Positions 37,401-47,038 of a stretch of 64,000 bases of DNA are shown in pieces. This DNA is from a virus. The DNA lies in the IMG/VR virus record IMGVR_UViG_3300025701_000007, positions 1-64,000 of that record. The stretch is one strand, 5' to 3'. Every line of letters begins with the position of its first letter. The stretch's first letter is position 1. The notes beneath the pieces were generated by a model. The model was not told the origin of the DNA. It ran no database searches and saw only the letters and a list, made by a program, of their open reading frames with translations. The translations under genes were made by a program, and so were the position numbers.

Positions 37401-40400
37401 CATTACCTAACGGACCAGGTGAATATATAGTAGAATTTACTTACAATAATCTGGATACCCTAAAAATATATGATGGTCAGACTTTCGGGGTACCAAACCT
37501 ATTATTAGATACAGTAACCCAGGACTCTGGTATTGAAAAAGGAGGGGTGTTTAAATACTATAAGTATCTAAACTTCACTACAAGTGAACTTGTTATAAGT
37601 AGAGAGAGTAACCTTAACTTAAGTACGGAAATTACTAGACTTAACGTTGAATTAAAACATGGAACACCAGTAAACTTCACGGTAAATGGTGAGTTAGTTT
37701 ATCAGTTAATAACCTACGGTGTAGATGCTAACGAAGTTTTATTTTACGATTCACCAATCACTATTAACAATGATGAAAGAAATTATTATATCGAAGGTAT
37801 AAGTGTGGGTCACTCAACCATAGCGACTGAATCTAATTACATATGCCCAGTACCAGAACCTCACGTTTGTTACTTTGATTATTCAGGTAATACGATAAAC
37901 ATGAGTGCTCTTGGTTACACAACAACAAATTACGCAACTTATTTAGATGAAACGGATAAAGAGTTATCAGTAAGACAACCTATGAACTACGGTTACTCAA
38001 AAGATACATCTACAACAGAACCAGAAGATGCTATAAGCGGTTCTTCTGGTGATTGGGTTATACCATTCAGAAAAGATAACAACTGGTTATCTGGAGAGAT
38101 ATACTACAAGAATGATATAGTTAAATTCAGTGGTACTTATTATGAGGTTGAAGACCCAGTAGTGACAGGAACAACCACTACTCCAACAGGAACAACAACC
38201 ACCACTATAGTACCAGGTATGTATGAGACATTTATGAACAGAAGTAAGACTGATCCATATATGCACATAAAACCAGCTCTAATAGGTAAAAAGAATATAG
38301 ACGCATTAAATGATATAGTTTCATTCAATCTAACAAAAGACCTATATCTTTATCAAGTATTTAGCGGGTCAACTAATAATGAAACGTATAAGGTTGTTGA
38401 TAACATATTAAACGATGAGTTATATATAAGTGATTCCAGTACCATAGAATTCGATGGTTTTTATTCGATAGATGATACTAAAGTAGGTCCTTTCTATTTG
38501 GCTAATGATGAAGAGATAACAACTCAGACATTAGAAGAAGAAATATCTCTAACACCTGATAAAATTAACTTCATTAACATAAAGTCGCTCAACACTAATT
38601 TCGACTCAGATAACGATAAAATTGGTTTAGCCGAAGGGTTCTATTTGGTAAAAAGAAACTCTTACCTTAAGTTTGATTCTTATTTATATTTCGAGTCAGA
38701 CCAAACAACTACACAAAATATAGTCATAAGACTACAAGATCAATTTGATAACCTAATACATGAACAAGTATTCTCGTTCAACGGTTCAGACGAAGCTCAA
38801 GACAGAGTAGTAAACGTTAGTCACGAATCCCTATTCAGTGTGGATACTAAGATATATTTAACGATAGAACCAGAATTGGTAGGTTGTAAACTGTCTAGAT
38901 ACGAAAAGATAGAGATAGATTACAATGAACCAACTACTTATAGCGCGATTAACGACCCTAGGTTTAGAGTAACATTTAACGGAGGTAGAACCCTAATAGA
39001 AGGTCATTATGTTGACGATGTTTTATCTATAGAACCTGTAGGTGACGATAATAATTATGATGTTGATCATTATATGTTTAAAATTGATGACATATCTAAC
39101 AAACATAATTTCAAAACAAAACTTAAAACCACATTTAACTACGATGAGACGAATGATTTCGGGTTAATATTTGGTAAGTTTTTTAATAAATATAAATCAA
39201 CTAGCGATATAGGTGATGTAACTGTTTATGAAAAGAACCTAAACAACGATAAATTTAATTTTGAGGTTAAGGTTAGGAGTAAGAATATAGGTACTTTTTC
39301 TGGACCCAAGTATTCTTCACCAGGTATAGACTTCGAAGATACTGTTATCTCAAACAATAATTACTTAGGTAACACACCGCAAGAAATAGAAAATACAGGT
39401 CTATCTAAAAGTATTATTTTTGGTAAAACACCTAAACCTAAAACAATTAAACTTAAAAAGACGAACTCACAGTTCTTAAGCTCCTACCTTAACGGTAATG
39501 TTTTAAGTGCAACCCCATCGACTATAGATTTTATAGGTAAAGATGAAGGTTTTGCTGATTATGATTTAATAGACTTCTCAGACAACCTAAAATCTAGTTT
39601 CTTATCTAAAGCTAGGTATGAAAATGCGACTGGATACTGGAAAAAAGAAAACCGAATATATGCAACTGAGTTATACCAAGACATATTAAGTGTTGTACCA
39701 GAATTCTCACCAAATATAAATAATTATGAGATAAATGATATAGTTAAAGTAATCCTACCTAACACAGACGTAGTTGTTGAGCTTGAGGATACTACTATAG
39801 AAAATAGAAACGTAGAAAGGTTATATGTCTGTATAGAAGATATAACGTTTTCTCACTTAACAAAAGAGTATAGTGTTTCAAGTACAACTCCACTAACAAT
39901 ACACCCATTCTACAGACCAAATGGACCAAGAGCTTCGTTTATACCTATAGAGAAATATGATACTAAACATTTTACACCTATCGGTTACGATAAATACGAA
40001 AGAAAAGGTATAATCAAAACTAACCAAAAATCCTATACATATGAAAACCCTAAGCTACTAACTGGCTCAATTACGGATACTTTAGATTTAGGTGATGTGG
40101 TTAAAGTTGTTGGTACTGGTAGTACGTATAACCTGTATAAGTATGTATATAATAAACCTTTGATTTACGAATCAGGTAAATCATATAAAGTAGGTAGTTA
40201 CGTGTACCATCAAACTTCTGGTACAACTAACGGCGCTAAGTTCTGGTTAAAAGTGTCCGAACCTGATCACGAACCAGGTGCTACATCAACAACACCATCC
40301 TGGGTTGAATTAAGTAATGATTATATAGACCACAAAGTTACTTTTACTAACCAAGTATTCAATCAATACAATTATGATAGGATAGAAACCAGCTCATTTA

Positions 40401-41893
40401 CTGGTACTTCCTCTATTCCAGATTCTAATTGGAGTACATTAAACATATCAGGCGGATCTAGTCTAAGAATACCTAATTTAATACCAACGAGCCAGACTTT
40501 TTTACTAGGTTACCCAATGACTAACCCTAGAGGTAAAAATACCTTATTTTCGGATATGGTACCTAATAACATTAATGATGATGACTCGATTCTAGATGTG
40601 GTGGACAATGTCGGGGACTTAATGTTTGCGACCATGTCAGTTTCTAGTATATATTCTGGTACTACGAAATCGGTATACAGTGGGTACACAAAAAACACTA
40701 ATTTAATACAAAACGATTATACGGACCTAACATCAAATACCTTAACATACGTAACTTTAAGTGAGGAGAGGTCTGACCGTAATATATCACCATTATTCGA
40801 GTTCTTATGTAACGAAATAGAAGATAATAGTATATACGAGCATGACGCAACAGGTACAACTTATAACCCTACCTCGCAATATAATAGAGATAAATACGCT
40901 GTGGATAGAGGGTTGTTGTACAAAACAAAAAGTACTGGTGTACTAGCCAATAACCCTCATAGTGATACAACCAACTGGGAAGAGAGAGATTTTATGGTTG
41001 TTAAAAAATACACACTATATAAAGATAGGACTAGTATTAAGATTTACGATGGTAACATCTCATCTCTAGATGAGGTGACTAAAAATAACTTATACTTTTT
41101 TGACTCTAATTTAATATTAAAAGACGATTTTAAATCAGATTCTTTTAACGGGTCCACGCATGATACTAAATTAATTAATGGTTTAAATAAATTAGATGAA
41201 GCTAAAGACACAAACATAAGAGACTCTTTTGCTTATGGTTTAACTGGTTTCAGAAAATCGGGTGGTGATTTAATAATGGATTATTATTACGAAAGAGATG
41301 ATAATGATTTACCTAAAACTGGTGAATTCTTAGGTGGTCTTACGATAAAAAACCCTTGTGGGCATAATGCAAAAGTTATATTCGGTACGTTATTCCAGTT
41401 TGATGAAAATCAGGTTGATGATATATTTAATAGATTACAAAGCGCTTTACCGACACCAAAAATATTATCGGCAGATGAAGGTAAGTCAGTAAGGTTACTA
41501 ATAAACCAGAACGGTGCCTCAAACGTGACGCTTAACATAACCGATAATAACGGTACAACAACGACTAAAAACCTACAAAGTAATAGTAGTGTTGATGATG
41601 TTGTGGTAGTTGAAGTTAATGGTGAACTTAATATATCCGTTCAATACGACACATTCAAAAACTCAACCAGATACAAAGAAGGTTTCTTAGATGAGTATGT
41701 ATTATTTAACGACATAGACGAGGGTATAGAAAATACTTTCGTTAAAGCCAATAAAACCTCAATAGGTAATATAGAAACCAGAGTTATAACGGTAAGAGAT
41801 ATACAAGAGGATAGAGTAGTTAGACTAGACTTTGAAGGTGCTAACTTTATAGAGTTAGGAACTGTAGACCCTAAAGACTACATAGTATTATAA
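34469..41893 (+). CDS. Giant baseplate/fibre protein (2474 aa) with gpI-like and CBM5/12-like modules
   Basis: The largest gene in the window. Residues about 512-565 (IELWRRIFINSYHLWKSKGT, then IEFILNLVGL) match the core of P2 gpI-like tail proteins, which link the baseplate to fibres. Downstream are at least three short Trp/Tyr modules resembling CBM5/12 carbohydrate-binding folds: about residues 1195-1230 (NWLSGEIYYKNDIVKFSGTY), 1896-1952 (YESGKSYKVGSYVYHQ...PSWVEL) and 2130-2177 (YAVDRGLLYKTK...NWEER). A Thr-rich linker (encoded at 38165-38208) follows the first. The layout suggests an N-terminal baseplate anchor and a long outer part that touches surface glycans. No enzymatic motif was found. 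It ends the first segment of the unit; a candidate late promoter follows. Confidence 0.75.
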   Translation: MANLGYTNTPLIAHLYDTSEAALIAASELGCNGYRTYNINGQNKYVPCSSFMAYERAIKLYKIQGVENPVSGDGTLGDKAVGLQFASTKDEIGGNPYFTLGNFSISSSVTKKDASDGRVVDLVGDENGKTAASINENNPSKNDQSTAIEQVNKKIEDNVTVKVLFDRKKLENYVSYSPLKDTIKNTIIEITQSYPAALRLNVIGLQSPTISEYSYSDKTDTAQLKLNLANISNPFELEYTSTGTTINDPVNVNPIRNFSKNYRDYTIYYKGIEYPIINATLPDSYTDNDTGIYLTIEGDPFSTEVNTDLTVNRTFWVKPKYQKYDEFQSGLSDMGKFLLDYNYDKKEYISTIRYSKVDDNGVELNVNETLIFPKIDDVNLDLFSNKFDLYLTKLNNISDDFDSTKTNLISRFLTTDSLKEFDTEDRRLDILLNLMGKNLDNVRKYIDGITYMTRLSYDKIENIPDLLTKNYGNMLGFETYNVEDESTIMESIFNLEDLNVEPGLTPAEIDIELWRRIFINSYHLWKSKGTRKSIEFILNLVGLPDSIFEVNEHVYVAREKLNFNNKAREIYGYQYSDENLLKLLPMDIDGYPTVPSQVQYQESGFNLNLDNRNRGPYDFGNAYIKGYEYEGKTPLFKLDRTTDNVKSWVYSENKVLRLSEDSVGYTEYYEDDSRLVINSKELEVYLSSDKIFDFTLYRFLNRNNINVNEDLIFPQDKTVNARELSFNQFMQKCLDDFINVSNRKTIKSYPTLTKIYYDYIKLTGTPVTNTKSLDFLNKFDGSWVKLVQQFTPATTILNAGKKIENSKLFDNKYVYKHGLNNDLDWLGNDGSEFQNKAKRPVNTGLTNPFDTSGLTKNAIVGDTPTFNVKGVKGKNYIGYDPSINEYFGFYLGIQDACNTQVEVYEWDGTKNYGDDSIYGGNINVSGDTKGIFVKHDGSLFRLNTNRMFTGILPTINTKVVHTENYIHLDNTNPIEVITLPNGPGEYIVEFTYNNLDTLKIYDGQTFGVPNLLLDTVTQDSGIEKGGVFKYYKYLNFTTSELVISRESNLNLSTEITRLNVELKHGTPVNFTVNGELVYQLITYGVDANEVLFYDSPITINNDERNYYIEGISVGHSTIATESNYICPVPEPHVCYFDYSGNTINMSALGYTTTNYATYLDETDKELSVRQPMNYGYSKDTSTTEPEDAISGSSGDWVIPFRKDNNWLSGEIYYKNDIVKFSGTYYEVEDPVVTGTTTTPTGTTTTTIVPGMYETFMNRSKTDPYMHIKPALIGKKNIDALNDIVSFNLTKDLYLYQVFSGSTNNETYKVVDNILNDELYISDSSTIEFDGFYSIDDTKVGPFYLANDEEITTQTLEEEISLTPDKINFINIKSLNTNFDSDNDKIGLAEGFYLVKRNSYLKFDSYLYFESDQTTTQNIVIRLQDQFDNLIHEQVFSFNGSDEAQDRVVNVSHESLFSVDTKIYLTIEPELVGCKLSRYEKIEIDYNEPTTYSAINDPRFRVTFNGGRTLIEGHYVDDVLSIEPVGDDNNYDVDHYMFKIDDISNKHNFKTKLKTTFNYDETNDFGLIFGKFFNKYKSTSDIGDVTVYEKNLNNDKFNFEVKVRSKNIGTFSGPKYSSPGIDFEDTVISNNNYLGNTPQEIENTGLSKSIIFGKTPKPKTIKLKKTNSQFLSSYLNGNVLSATPSTIDFIGKDEGFADYDLIDFSDNLKSSFLSKARYENATGYWKKENRIYATELYQDILSVVPEFSPNINNYEINDIVKVILPNTDVVVELEDTTIENRNVERLYVCIEDITFSHLTKEYSVSSTTPLTIHPFYRPNGPRASFIPIEKYDTKHFTPIGYDKYERKGIIKTNQKSYTYENPKLLTGSITDTLDLGDVVKVVGTGSTYNLYKYVYNKPLIYESGKSYKVGSYVYHQTSGTTNGAKFWLKVSEPDHEPGATSTTPSWVELSNDYIDHKVTFTNQVFNQYNYDRIETSSFTGTSSIPDSNWSTLNISGGSSLRIPNLIPTSQTFLLGYPMTNPRGKNTLFSDMVPNNINDDDSILDVVDNVGDLMFATMSVSSIYSGTTKSVYSGYTKNTNLIQNDYTDLTSNTLTYVTLSEERSDRNISPLFEFLCNEIEDNSIYEHDATGTTYNPTSQYNRDKYAVDRGLLYKTKSTGVLANNPHSDTTNWEERDFMVVKKYTLYKDRTSIKIYDGNISSLDEVTKNNLYFFDSNLILKDDFKSDSFNGSTHDTKLINGLNKLDEAKDTNIRDSFAYGLTGFRKSGGDLIMDYYYERDDNDLPKTGEFLGGLTIKNPCGHNAKVIFGTLFQFDENQVDDIFNRLQSALPTPKILSADEGKSVRLLINQNGASNVTLNITDNNGTTTTKNLQSNSSVDDVVVVEVNGELNISVQYDTFKNSTRYKEGFLDEYVLFNDIDEGIENTFVKANKTSIGNIETRVITVRDIQEDRVVRLDFEGANFIELGTVDPKDYIVL
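38165..38208 (+). repeat. Thr-codon repeat (linker) in giant fibre gene
   Basis: An ACAGGAACAAC-type unit is repeated, encoding TGTTTTPTGTTTTT. A low-complexity linker right after the first carbohydrate-binding-like module. Confidence 0.7.
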
Positions 41894-41902
41894 AAATTAA
41901 TG

Positions 41903-41916
41903 TATTTATATAAAAT
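41903..41916 (+). promoter_or_regulatory. Candidate phage late promoter (TATTTATA type)
   Basis: TATTTATATAAAAT lies 22 bases before the ATG at 41925, differing from the 14504 and 24381 copies by one missing A. It would boost the downstream set of fibre genes inside the long late unit. Confidence 0.45.
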
Positions 41917-41924
41917 AGAAAAAA

Positions 41925-44645
41925 ATGAGCTATATAATTAAAAAGAATGATCCCTTAGTGAACGTTAAATTAACAAACCAGGGTAGAAGAAATTTGGCTG
42001 CTGGTAATCTAACATTTACTAACTTCATTTTAGGTGATAGCGAGATGGACTACTCTAGCGACAACAAGCAAGACGTTAATATACTTAGACCTTCAGACAA
42101 TCAACTAGGTTTAAACTACCCTATAGGTGTTAATAGTGACACCGACTACGTTAAACCCATAACTGTAATAAACTCAATACCAAATGAAGTTTATTCGACA
42201 GCAAAAGAAAGAGGGTTTTTTAATTACTCTGGTACTACAGAACCTTCAGACGTACTATGTAGCTTACATAACATAACCGCATCAACTAGTGGGGATGATA
42301 AAAAAGTGACTTTTAGTTTTACAACTGGGTCGACTAAAAATGAAGAGTATATAGACTTAAAACCAGGAGATTTTGTTTTCATTAAATATGAAAACGAGTC
42401 ATACGTAAGTGGTAGTACTTATAGTCAATCCAAAGAGATTACAACAGCGGCCACACAGTATTTATGGTATACGATAGATGATATATTAACAGCTGACTCT
42501 GGCGTTAACCAAAGCATAACTGGTATAACCTCAGGATCCAATATAACCCTAAACTTAGATAGAAAATTACCTAAAGGGTCCGCTAACCTAACTGCGTTTA
42601 TATATCCTGGTAAAAACACTATAAAGGATTATTATGACGAAGATACACCAGTAGCTTACTGGCAGGGTGGGTTATTAGATTTTTCTAATAACAATACGCA
42701 ATCAGATTTAGATGTCCCTGTATGGAATATGAATATAGTTCACGTTGAAGATGTAATAGGTTTAGATTCTATAGATGATAAATCAAAATACGATACAGTA
42801 TCTAACAATTACTTAGGTGCTGCTATAAACTTCAACCATTACGAATCATCGTCTAAAATAGGTTTAATACATTATACAAACAATACAGTATCAAACTTTT
42901 ACGGGGAAGGTTTCAAACAATCGACGATGAAGCTAAAGATACCTTACATAATGTGGCACAAGAAACAATATAGTGGCACTACATTTAATGAGATAGGTTA
43001 CACTTTTGTTACTGATACTGAATTAAAAACGATGACATCTGGGGATCAAACTAATAGTACATTCAGTTATTATGACTTAATAGATCAGGAGAGTGATAAA
43101 AATGTAGTTGGTAAGGTATTGATAGATGAAAAAGTTATTATAATAGAAGACCCTGAATTACTTTCAGTTTTATCTTATAAAGCTAATAGGAATTGGACTC
43201 TACCTAAGCCTTTGTTGACTCTAACTGAGCCAGGTATATGTGGTAACACTAGTACATTAGGTGTTCTACAACCAGGTGAATACTTCTATGCGAGTTACAT
43301 GATGACAGACACTAACGGTATAACTGGTATGCACTGTGAGGATTATACTACTATAGTTAATAACACAGACACCCCAAAAGACGTTAGTTTTGAGTTTAAT
43401 AAGAAGAAATCAGACCCTAACTATAACGAGTTTTCGTACTTAACGGATTATGACGATACAACTGGGTTAGGTTTCAAAGTAAATCAGATAACACTACTTT
43501 GGCAAAAATCAGAGACTGCTATAAAACCAGATTCTGGTAACTGGGCTTACACCGATATAAGTAATTACTTAGGTACAAATGGTTGTGTTACAGGTGTAAT
43601 GAATGTAGATGGTACTAATTTTGAATTACACGCCGATATATTAGATTACACCACTAGTTTATTAACCACTCATAGTGTTATAGATACTAGTTTATTTGAT
43701 GTATTCGAATTAGGTGAAGAGCCTATAGGTGAGATTATAGTTATATATCAGGGTGGAATACAAAAAGAAGCATCTGACGATACGTTATCAGACGGTGATT
43801 ATTATAGATATAGTAAAGGTTATGCTACGGGACCAAATAATAAAGAGGTTATCGTATTTAATAAAGGTTATGGGTCAACTAACGATTTATTACAATTTTA
43901 TTACTTGATAGGTAAAAGTAATACCGCTAAGACCATAAAAACTGTTATATCGGTACCTGATTTAGCTACTATAAATTCTAATACTAATTTAGACCCTATA
44001 TACAGATCAACAATAAGCCCTAATAGAATATCGCTTAAGTTAGATAAACAACCCAACAACTCAACGGTATGGTTATTCTACAAAGGTATGTTATTATCAT
44101 CTAATACTTACGGAGTGTTTGTAACTAACGAAGGTATAGATGACAGAAGGGTTGAATTAAATTTCACACCAACAGACGGTAGTGAGATAACAATGTTTTA
44201 TTTAGACAACTCTGGGCTAGGTCAAACTGTTACGACTAATTTATTAACAAAAGAAACCATATCCGCATTAAGAGTTAATATAGATAAAAATATACTTGAC
44301 AATAGTGAGTTAGATATCTATACTTTATCTGACCACATAGAAATACCAACGGTAAACGAACCCACCAAACATACATTTGGTGACGAAGTATTCTTTTATG
44401 GTAATATTGAAACCGATATTAAAGCTACGATATACAAAACACAGTTAACCTGTAATGTATTACCGAACCAGTTTACAGTTACTAAGAATCCAACGTTCAA
44501 TTCTGACCAGGACAAAGTAGCTTTCACTGAGATAGCTATAACGGGTGAAGATAATTCGGTGGTAGCTATTGGTAAATTTTCAGAACCAATAACTAGAAAA
44601 TATAATTCTGATATGTTAGTACTACAAGTAACAATAGATTTCTAA
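41925..44645 (+). CDS. Virion protein with N-terminal LTxxGRR module and paralogous C-terminus
   Basis: 906 residues. The N-terminus (VKLTNQGRRNLAAGNLTFTN, then ILGDSEMDY) shares its LTxxGR...DxxxxY pattern with the genes at 44645 and 46786. The last 45 residues (FTEIAITGEDNSVVAIGKFS, PITRKY, then alternating strands) resemble the end of the 619-residue protein at 47039 (ITQLGIHDSDGNLLAICKPT, PIKKYW). The middle is β-rich with repeated 'tgt/sgs' turns, typical of baseplate or fibre proteins. It follows a candidate late promoter. No enzyme motif. Probably a paralogue of the 46786+47039 pair and a baseplate or short-fibre component. Confidence 0.7.
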   Translation: MSYIIKKNDPLVNVKLTNQGRRNLAAGNLTFTNFILGDSEMDYSSDNKQDVNILRPSDNQLGLNYPIGVNSDTDYVKPITVINSIPNEVYSTAKERGFFNYSGTTEPSDVLCSLHNITASTSGDDKKVTFSFTTGSTKNEEYIDLKPGDFVFIKYENESYVSGSTYSQSKEITTAATQYLWYTIDDILTADSGVNQSITGITSGSNITLNLDRKLPKGSANLTAFIYPGKNTIKDYYDEDTPVAYWQGGLLDFSNNNTQSDLDVPVWNMNIVHVEDVIGLDSIDDKSKYDTVSNNYLGAAINFNHYESSSKIGLIHYTNNTVSNFYGEGFKQSTMKLKIPYIMWHKKQYSGTTFNEIGYTFVTDTELKTMTSGDQTNSTFSYYDLIDQESDKNVVGKVLIDEKVIIIEDPELLSVLSYKANRNWTLPKPLLTLTEPGICGNTSTLGVLQPGEYFYASYMMTDTNGITGMHCEDYTTIVNNTDTPKDVSFEFNKKKSDPNYNEFSYLTDYDDTTGLGFKVNQITLLWQKSETAIKPDSGNWAYTDISNYLGTNGCVTGVMNVDGTNFELHADILDYTTSLLTTHSVIDTSLFDVFELGEEPIGEIIVIYQGGIQKEASDDTLSDGDYYRYSKGYATGPNNKEVIVFNKGYGSTNDLLQFYYLIGKSNTAKTIKTVISVPDLATINSNTNLDPIYRSTISPNRISLKLDKQPNNSTVWLFYKGMLLSSNTYGVFVTNEGIDDRRVELNFTPTDGSEITMFYLDNSGLGQTVTTNLLTKETISALRVNIDKNILDNSELDIYTLSDHIEIPTVNEPTKHTFGDEVFFYGNIETDIKATIYKTQLTCNVLPNQFTVTKNPTFNSDQDKVAFTEIAITGEDNSVVAIGKFSEPITRKYNSDMLVLQVTIDF

Positions 44646-45025
44646 TGGGATTTTTTAAAAGAAATAAATATAGTTTTGAGATATATCTAACTGACAAGGG
44701 TAGAGAAACATTCGTCAATAACGGATTAAGGAATGAAATTAAATTCTTTTCTCTAATAGACAACTCTAATTACCAACAATTAGAAGACTTCGACCCAACA
44801 GTAATAACCGAACAAACAATACCTACGGTAAAATACGTGGGTAGTGTAGAGGTTAACGATAGTGACGATGTGTATACCCAAAACTCTAACAGAGGGTCTG
44901 TTGATAACAACATAGTTTTTAAAAACGGCTTTTTAGGGGTACGACAATCTGCCGAAAATAATTATATCGCTTACGACCCAGATTTACAGGTTGACGATTT
45001 AAAAATAACAACATTTAAAGAGTAA
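44645..45025 (+). CDS. Small virion protein with LTxxGR module
   Basis: 126 residues. The N-terminus (FEIYLTDKGRETFVNNGL, then FFSLIDNSNY) is a short version of the module at the start of the 906-residue protein immediately upstream. The rest is β-rich (NNIVFKNGFLGVRQ). Its start overlaps the stop of the gene before (TAATGG) and its stop overlaps the next start, so the three are co-translated. It may be a capping or adaptor protein that uses the same interface. Function inferred. Confidence 0.62.
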   Translation: MGFFKRNKYSFEIYLTDKGRETFVNNGLRNEIKFFSLIDNSNYQQLEDFDPTVITEQTIPTVKYVGSVEVNDSDDVYTQNSNRGSVDNNIVFKNGFLGVRQSAENNYIAYDPDLQVDDLKITTFKE

Positions 45026-46068
45026 TGGTTAAGCAATATAATCTTAAAAATATTAACGGTTTACATCTTAAATCACCTTATAGTTACGACACTTATAATA
45101 CAAAGGGTTTAGATGCTTTGATAGAAAACTTTGATTTTTACCCAGTAAAAGGTGATGATACCAGTAAATTTAAGTTTATTAATGGTACCTACAGAAGCGT
45201 ACCACCAGTATCAGAATTCCACAATAAAATAATGGGAGATGCTTTTATTGGGGATAACTCATATACAAACAGAACACACGATCAAACCTACACTCAGATT
45301 AAGAAAGTTAACGAATTGGTTAAAGGCGAAATTTACTACACTAAATTCGATTTTTATTTCAATTATGACGGTGACGCTTACGGGTTTGAGGTTGGTGATG
45401 CTGGTTACCAAATATCAACTAGTTTATATGCTGTGTTGGGTAATACAAAAAGGAAATTGAAGTTAAGTAACTTACTTATATACGACTTCAATAACCCTAT
45501 ATATGAGAACACTACAGACAATCCAGTTGACGAAGGTTATGTAACGATAACAGACCCCATATACTCGAATAACGTTAGTATTTCTGGTGATGATATAACC
45601 ATGTCCTATATACCTAATTTTAAAACGTATTCGATATATTATAAAGTAGGGGTATCTGGATTACCAAACCCACCAGTAACATCAAACGTTTCTTATATTG
45701 AAGCGGATTCGAACTCGATTAATTACGGTAACCAAACAACCTTAATTGTTAATTCTGATCAAGCCTTCGCAATAAAATCATTTAACACACCTACATTCTC
45801 AACCCCATCTAACGGTATGGTTATAGATTTACTTAGTGATGAATTTAAAGGTAGTCCTTTTTCAGTGATGAATGGGGGTTACTTATTTAAAGTTACCGCT
45901 GAATTGGACGCATCTTCTTTATCAGAATTTAACAACAATATATGTAAGGGTAATAAAGATTTTAAGATAATAGCCGATTATAACGGTACTTTTTCTAAGA
46001 CAATAATAACTTACGAACCGATATACGAAGCTGTATCGGCAGTACAAGCAGCACCACCATCCGCTTAA
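45025..46068 (+). CDS. Virion-cluster protein, unknown
   Basis: 347 residues, all-β appearance with many Tyr/Asn, an Ig-like segment in the C-terminal half (TYSIYYKVGVSGLPNPPVTS, then YIEADSNSINYGNQTTLIV) and an Ala/Pro-rich end (VSAVQAAPPSA). No membrane segment or enzyme motif. It is co-translated with the upstream small protein and lies 15 bases before the next gene. Probably a fibre or baseplate-decorating protein. Confidence 0.58.
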   Translation: MVKQYNLKNINGLHLKSPYSYDTYNTKGLDALIENFDFYPVKGDDTSKFKFINGTYRSVPPVSEFHNKIMGDAFIGDNSYTNRTHDQTYTQIKKVNELVKGEIYYTKFDFYFNYDGDAYGFEVGDAGYQISTSLYAVLGNTKRKLKLSNLLIYDFNNPIYENTTDNPVDEGYVTITDPIYSNNVSISGDDITMSYIPNFKTYSIYYKVGVSGLPNPPVTSNVSYIEADSNSINYGNQTTLIVNSDQAFAIKSFNTPTFSTPSNGMVIDLLSDEFKGSPFSVMNGGYLFKVTAELDASSLSEFNNNICKGNKDFKIIADYNGTFSKTIITYEPIYEAVSAVQAAPPSA

Positions 46069-46083
46069 AATCAACTATAAGAT

Positions 46084-46698
46084 ATGGGATCGATACCACT
46101 ATATGAGATAGCACAAAAAAAGGTTACAAAAGTAATGCCTACATTTAGTTTCGCTATACCTAAAATAAATTTTTATGTAAACACACCTTCTGTGAGCGTT
46201 ACTAGTAATAACGATAAATTTCAAACTGAAGAAAAAGAAGGTAAGTTCAACATATTAAACCCTAATACTAAACCTGTATACTTTAACGATATAATTTTTA
46301 AAAACGCTAGGGTTAGAGATATGGATACTAGATCCGTAAGACTTAACACTACTTTAAGCTTGACAGATAGTTATGATTTAAACGATAAGTTTTATCAAGA
46401 ATATACAGTAAGAATTAACGGATTTACCACTGGATTATTAACAATAGTTAGCGAATCTGGCCTTATAGGGTCAAATAAAATAATACCCCCTTTAAATAAA
46501 TTAGAATTTTATGCTTTTTATGAAGTCAAAAATTTAGGGGTTTTAAATAAACATTATTACGGTAAGAGTTCTATTACACCTAACAAACGAGTTGGTATAA
46601 TAGACTTTAATTTTAATATAAAAGCATACTCTAAACCAGTTAATGGTACTGAGATAAACGAAGAGATTGTCATTTCAACAATTTTGGTTAATACTTAA
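46084..46698 (+). CDS. Virion-cluster protein, unknown
   Basis: 204 residues, β-rich, with Pro/Asn turns and a long central strand set (VRLNTTLSLTDSYDLNDKFY). No motif recognised. It is followed by an 87-base gap with a candidate late promoter, so it is the last gene of its segment. Confidence 0.55.
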   Translation: MGSIPLYEIAQKKVTKVMPTFSFAIPKINFYVNTPSVSVTSNNDKFQTEEKEGKFNILNPNTKPVYFNDIIFKNARVRDMDTRSVRLNTTLSLTDSYDLNDKFYQEYTVRINGFTTGLLTIVSESGLIGSNKIIPPLNKLEFYAFYEVKNLGVLNKHYYGKSSITPNKRVGIIDFNFNIKAYSKPVNGTEINEEIVISTILVNT

Positions 46699-46717
46699 AA
46701 AAATTTGATGATAGTTA

Positions 46718-46732
46718 TATTTATATAATAAA
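46718..46732 (+). promoter_or_regulatory. Candidate phage late promoter (TATTTATA type)
   Basis: TATTTATATAATAAA in the 87-base gap, 68 bases before the ATG at 46786, further away than the other copies. The gap is otherwise plain AT-rich DNA. Confidence 0.4.
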
Positions 46733-46785
46733 GGATAATAACTTGACTTATAAAATAAAATTAATACTTTTAAATAAAAAACAAT

Positions 46786-47031
46786 ATGGGGTTTGTACCA
46801 CAAAACGGAGATAGCGAGGAAATCAAAGTTTACTTAACAGAATTAGGTAGAAGAAAACTTTTAGAACAAGGTTTTATACCTGCATCATTTTCAATTTCAG
46901 ATGAAGATGGTAATTATAATGCACTAACAACTGTAGATCAGATTGTAACTGACGTTACTGGTGATTATAACGACAACGTTTACGCAATATCAAAGAACGT
47001 CACAATAAAAAATCAAATCCTTATAAAATAA
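46786..47031 (+). CDS. Small virion protein with LTxxGRR module (split N-terminal half)
   Basis: 81 residues. EIKVYLTELGRRKLLEQGF and SFSISDEDGNYNAL match the N-terminal module of the 906-residue protein at 41925. It lies 7 bases before the 619-residue gene whose C-terminus matches the other end of that protein, so the two genes together look like a split version of it. It ends in a short strand (NVTIKNQILIK). No other motif. Confidence 0.62.
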   Translation: MGFVPQNGDSEEIKVYLTELGRRKLLEQGFIPASFSISDEDGNYNALTTVDQIVTDVTGDYNDNVYAISKNVTIKNQILIK

Positions 47032-47038
47032 TATAAAA

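Noticed and set aside
45239-45460. Alternative + frame inside the 347-residue gene
   Set aside because: Overlaps a longer, coupled gene and has no recognisable sequence.
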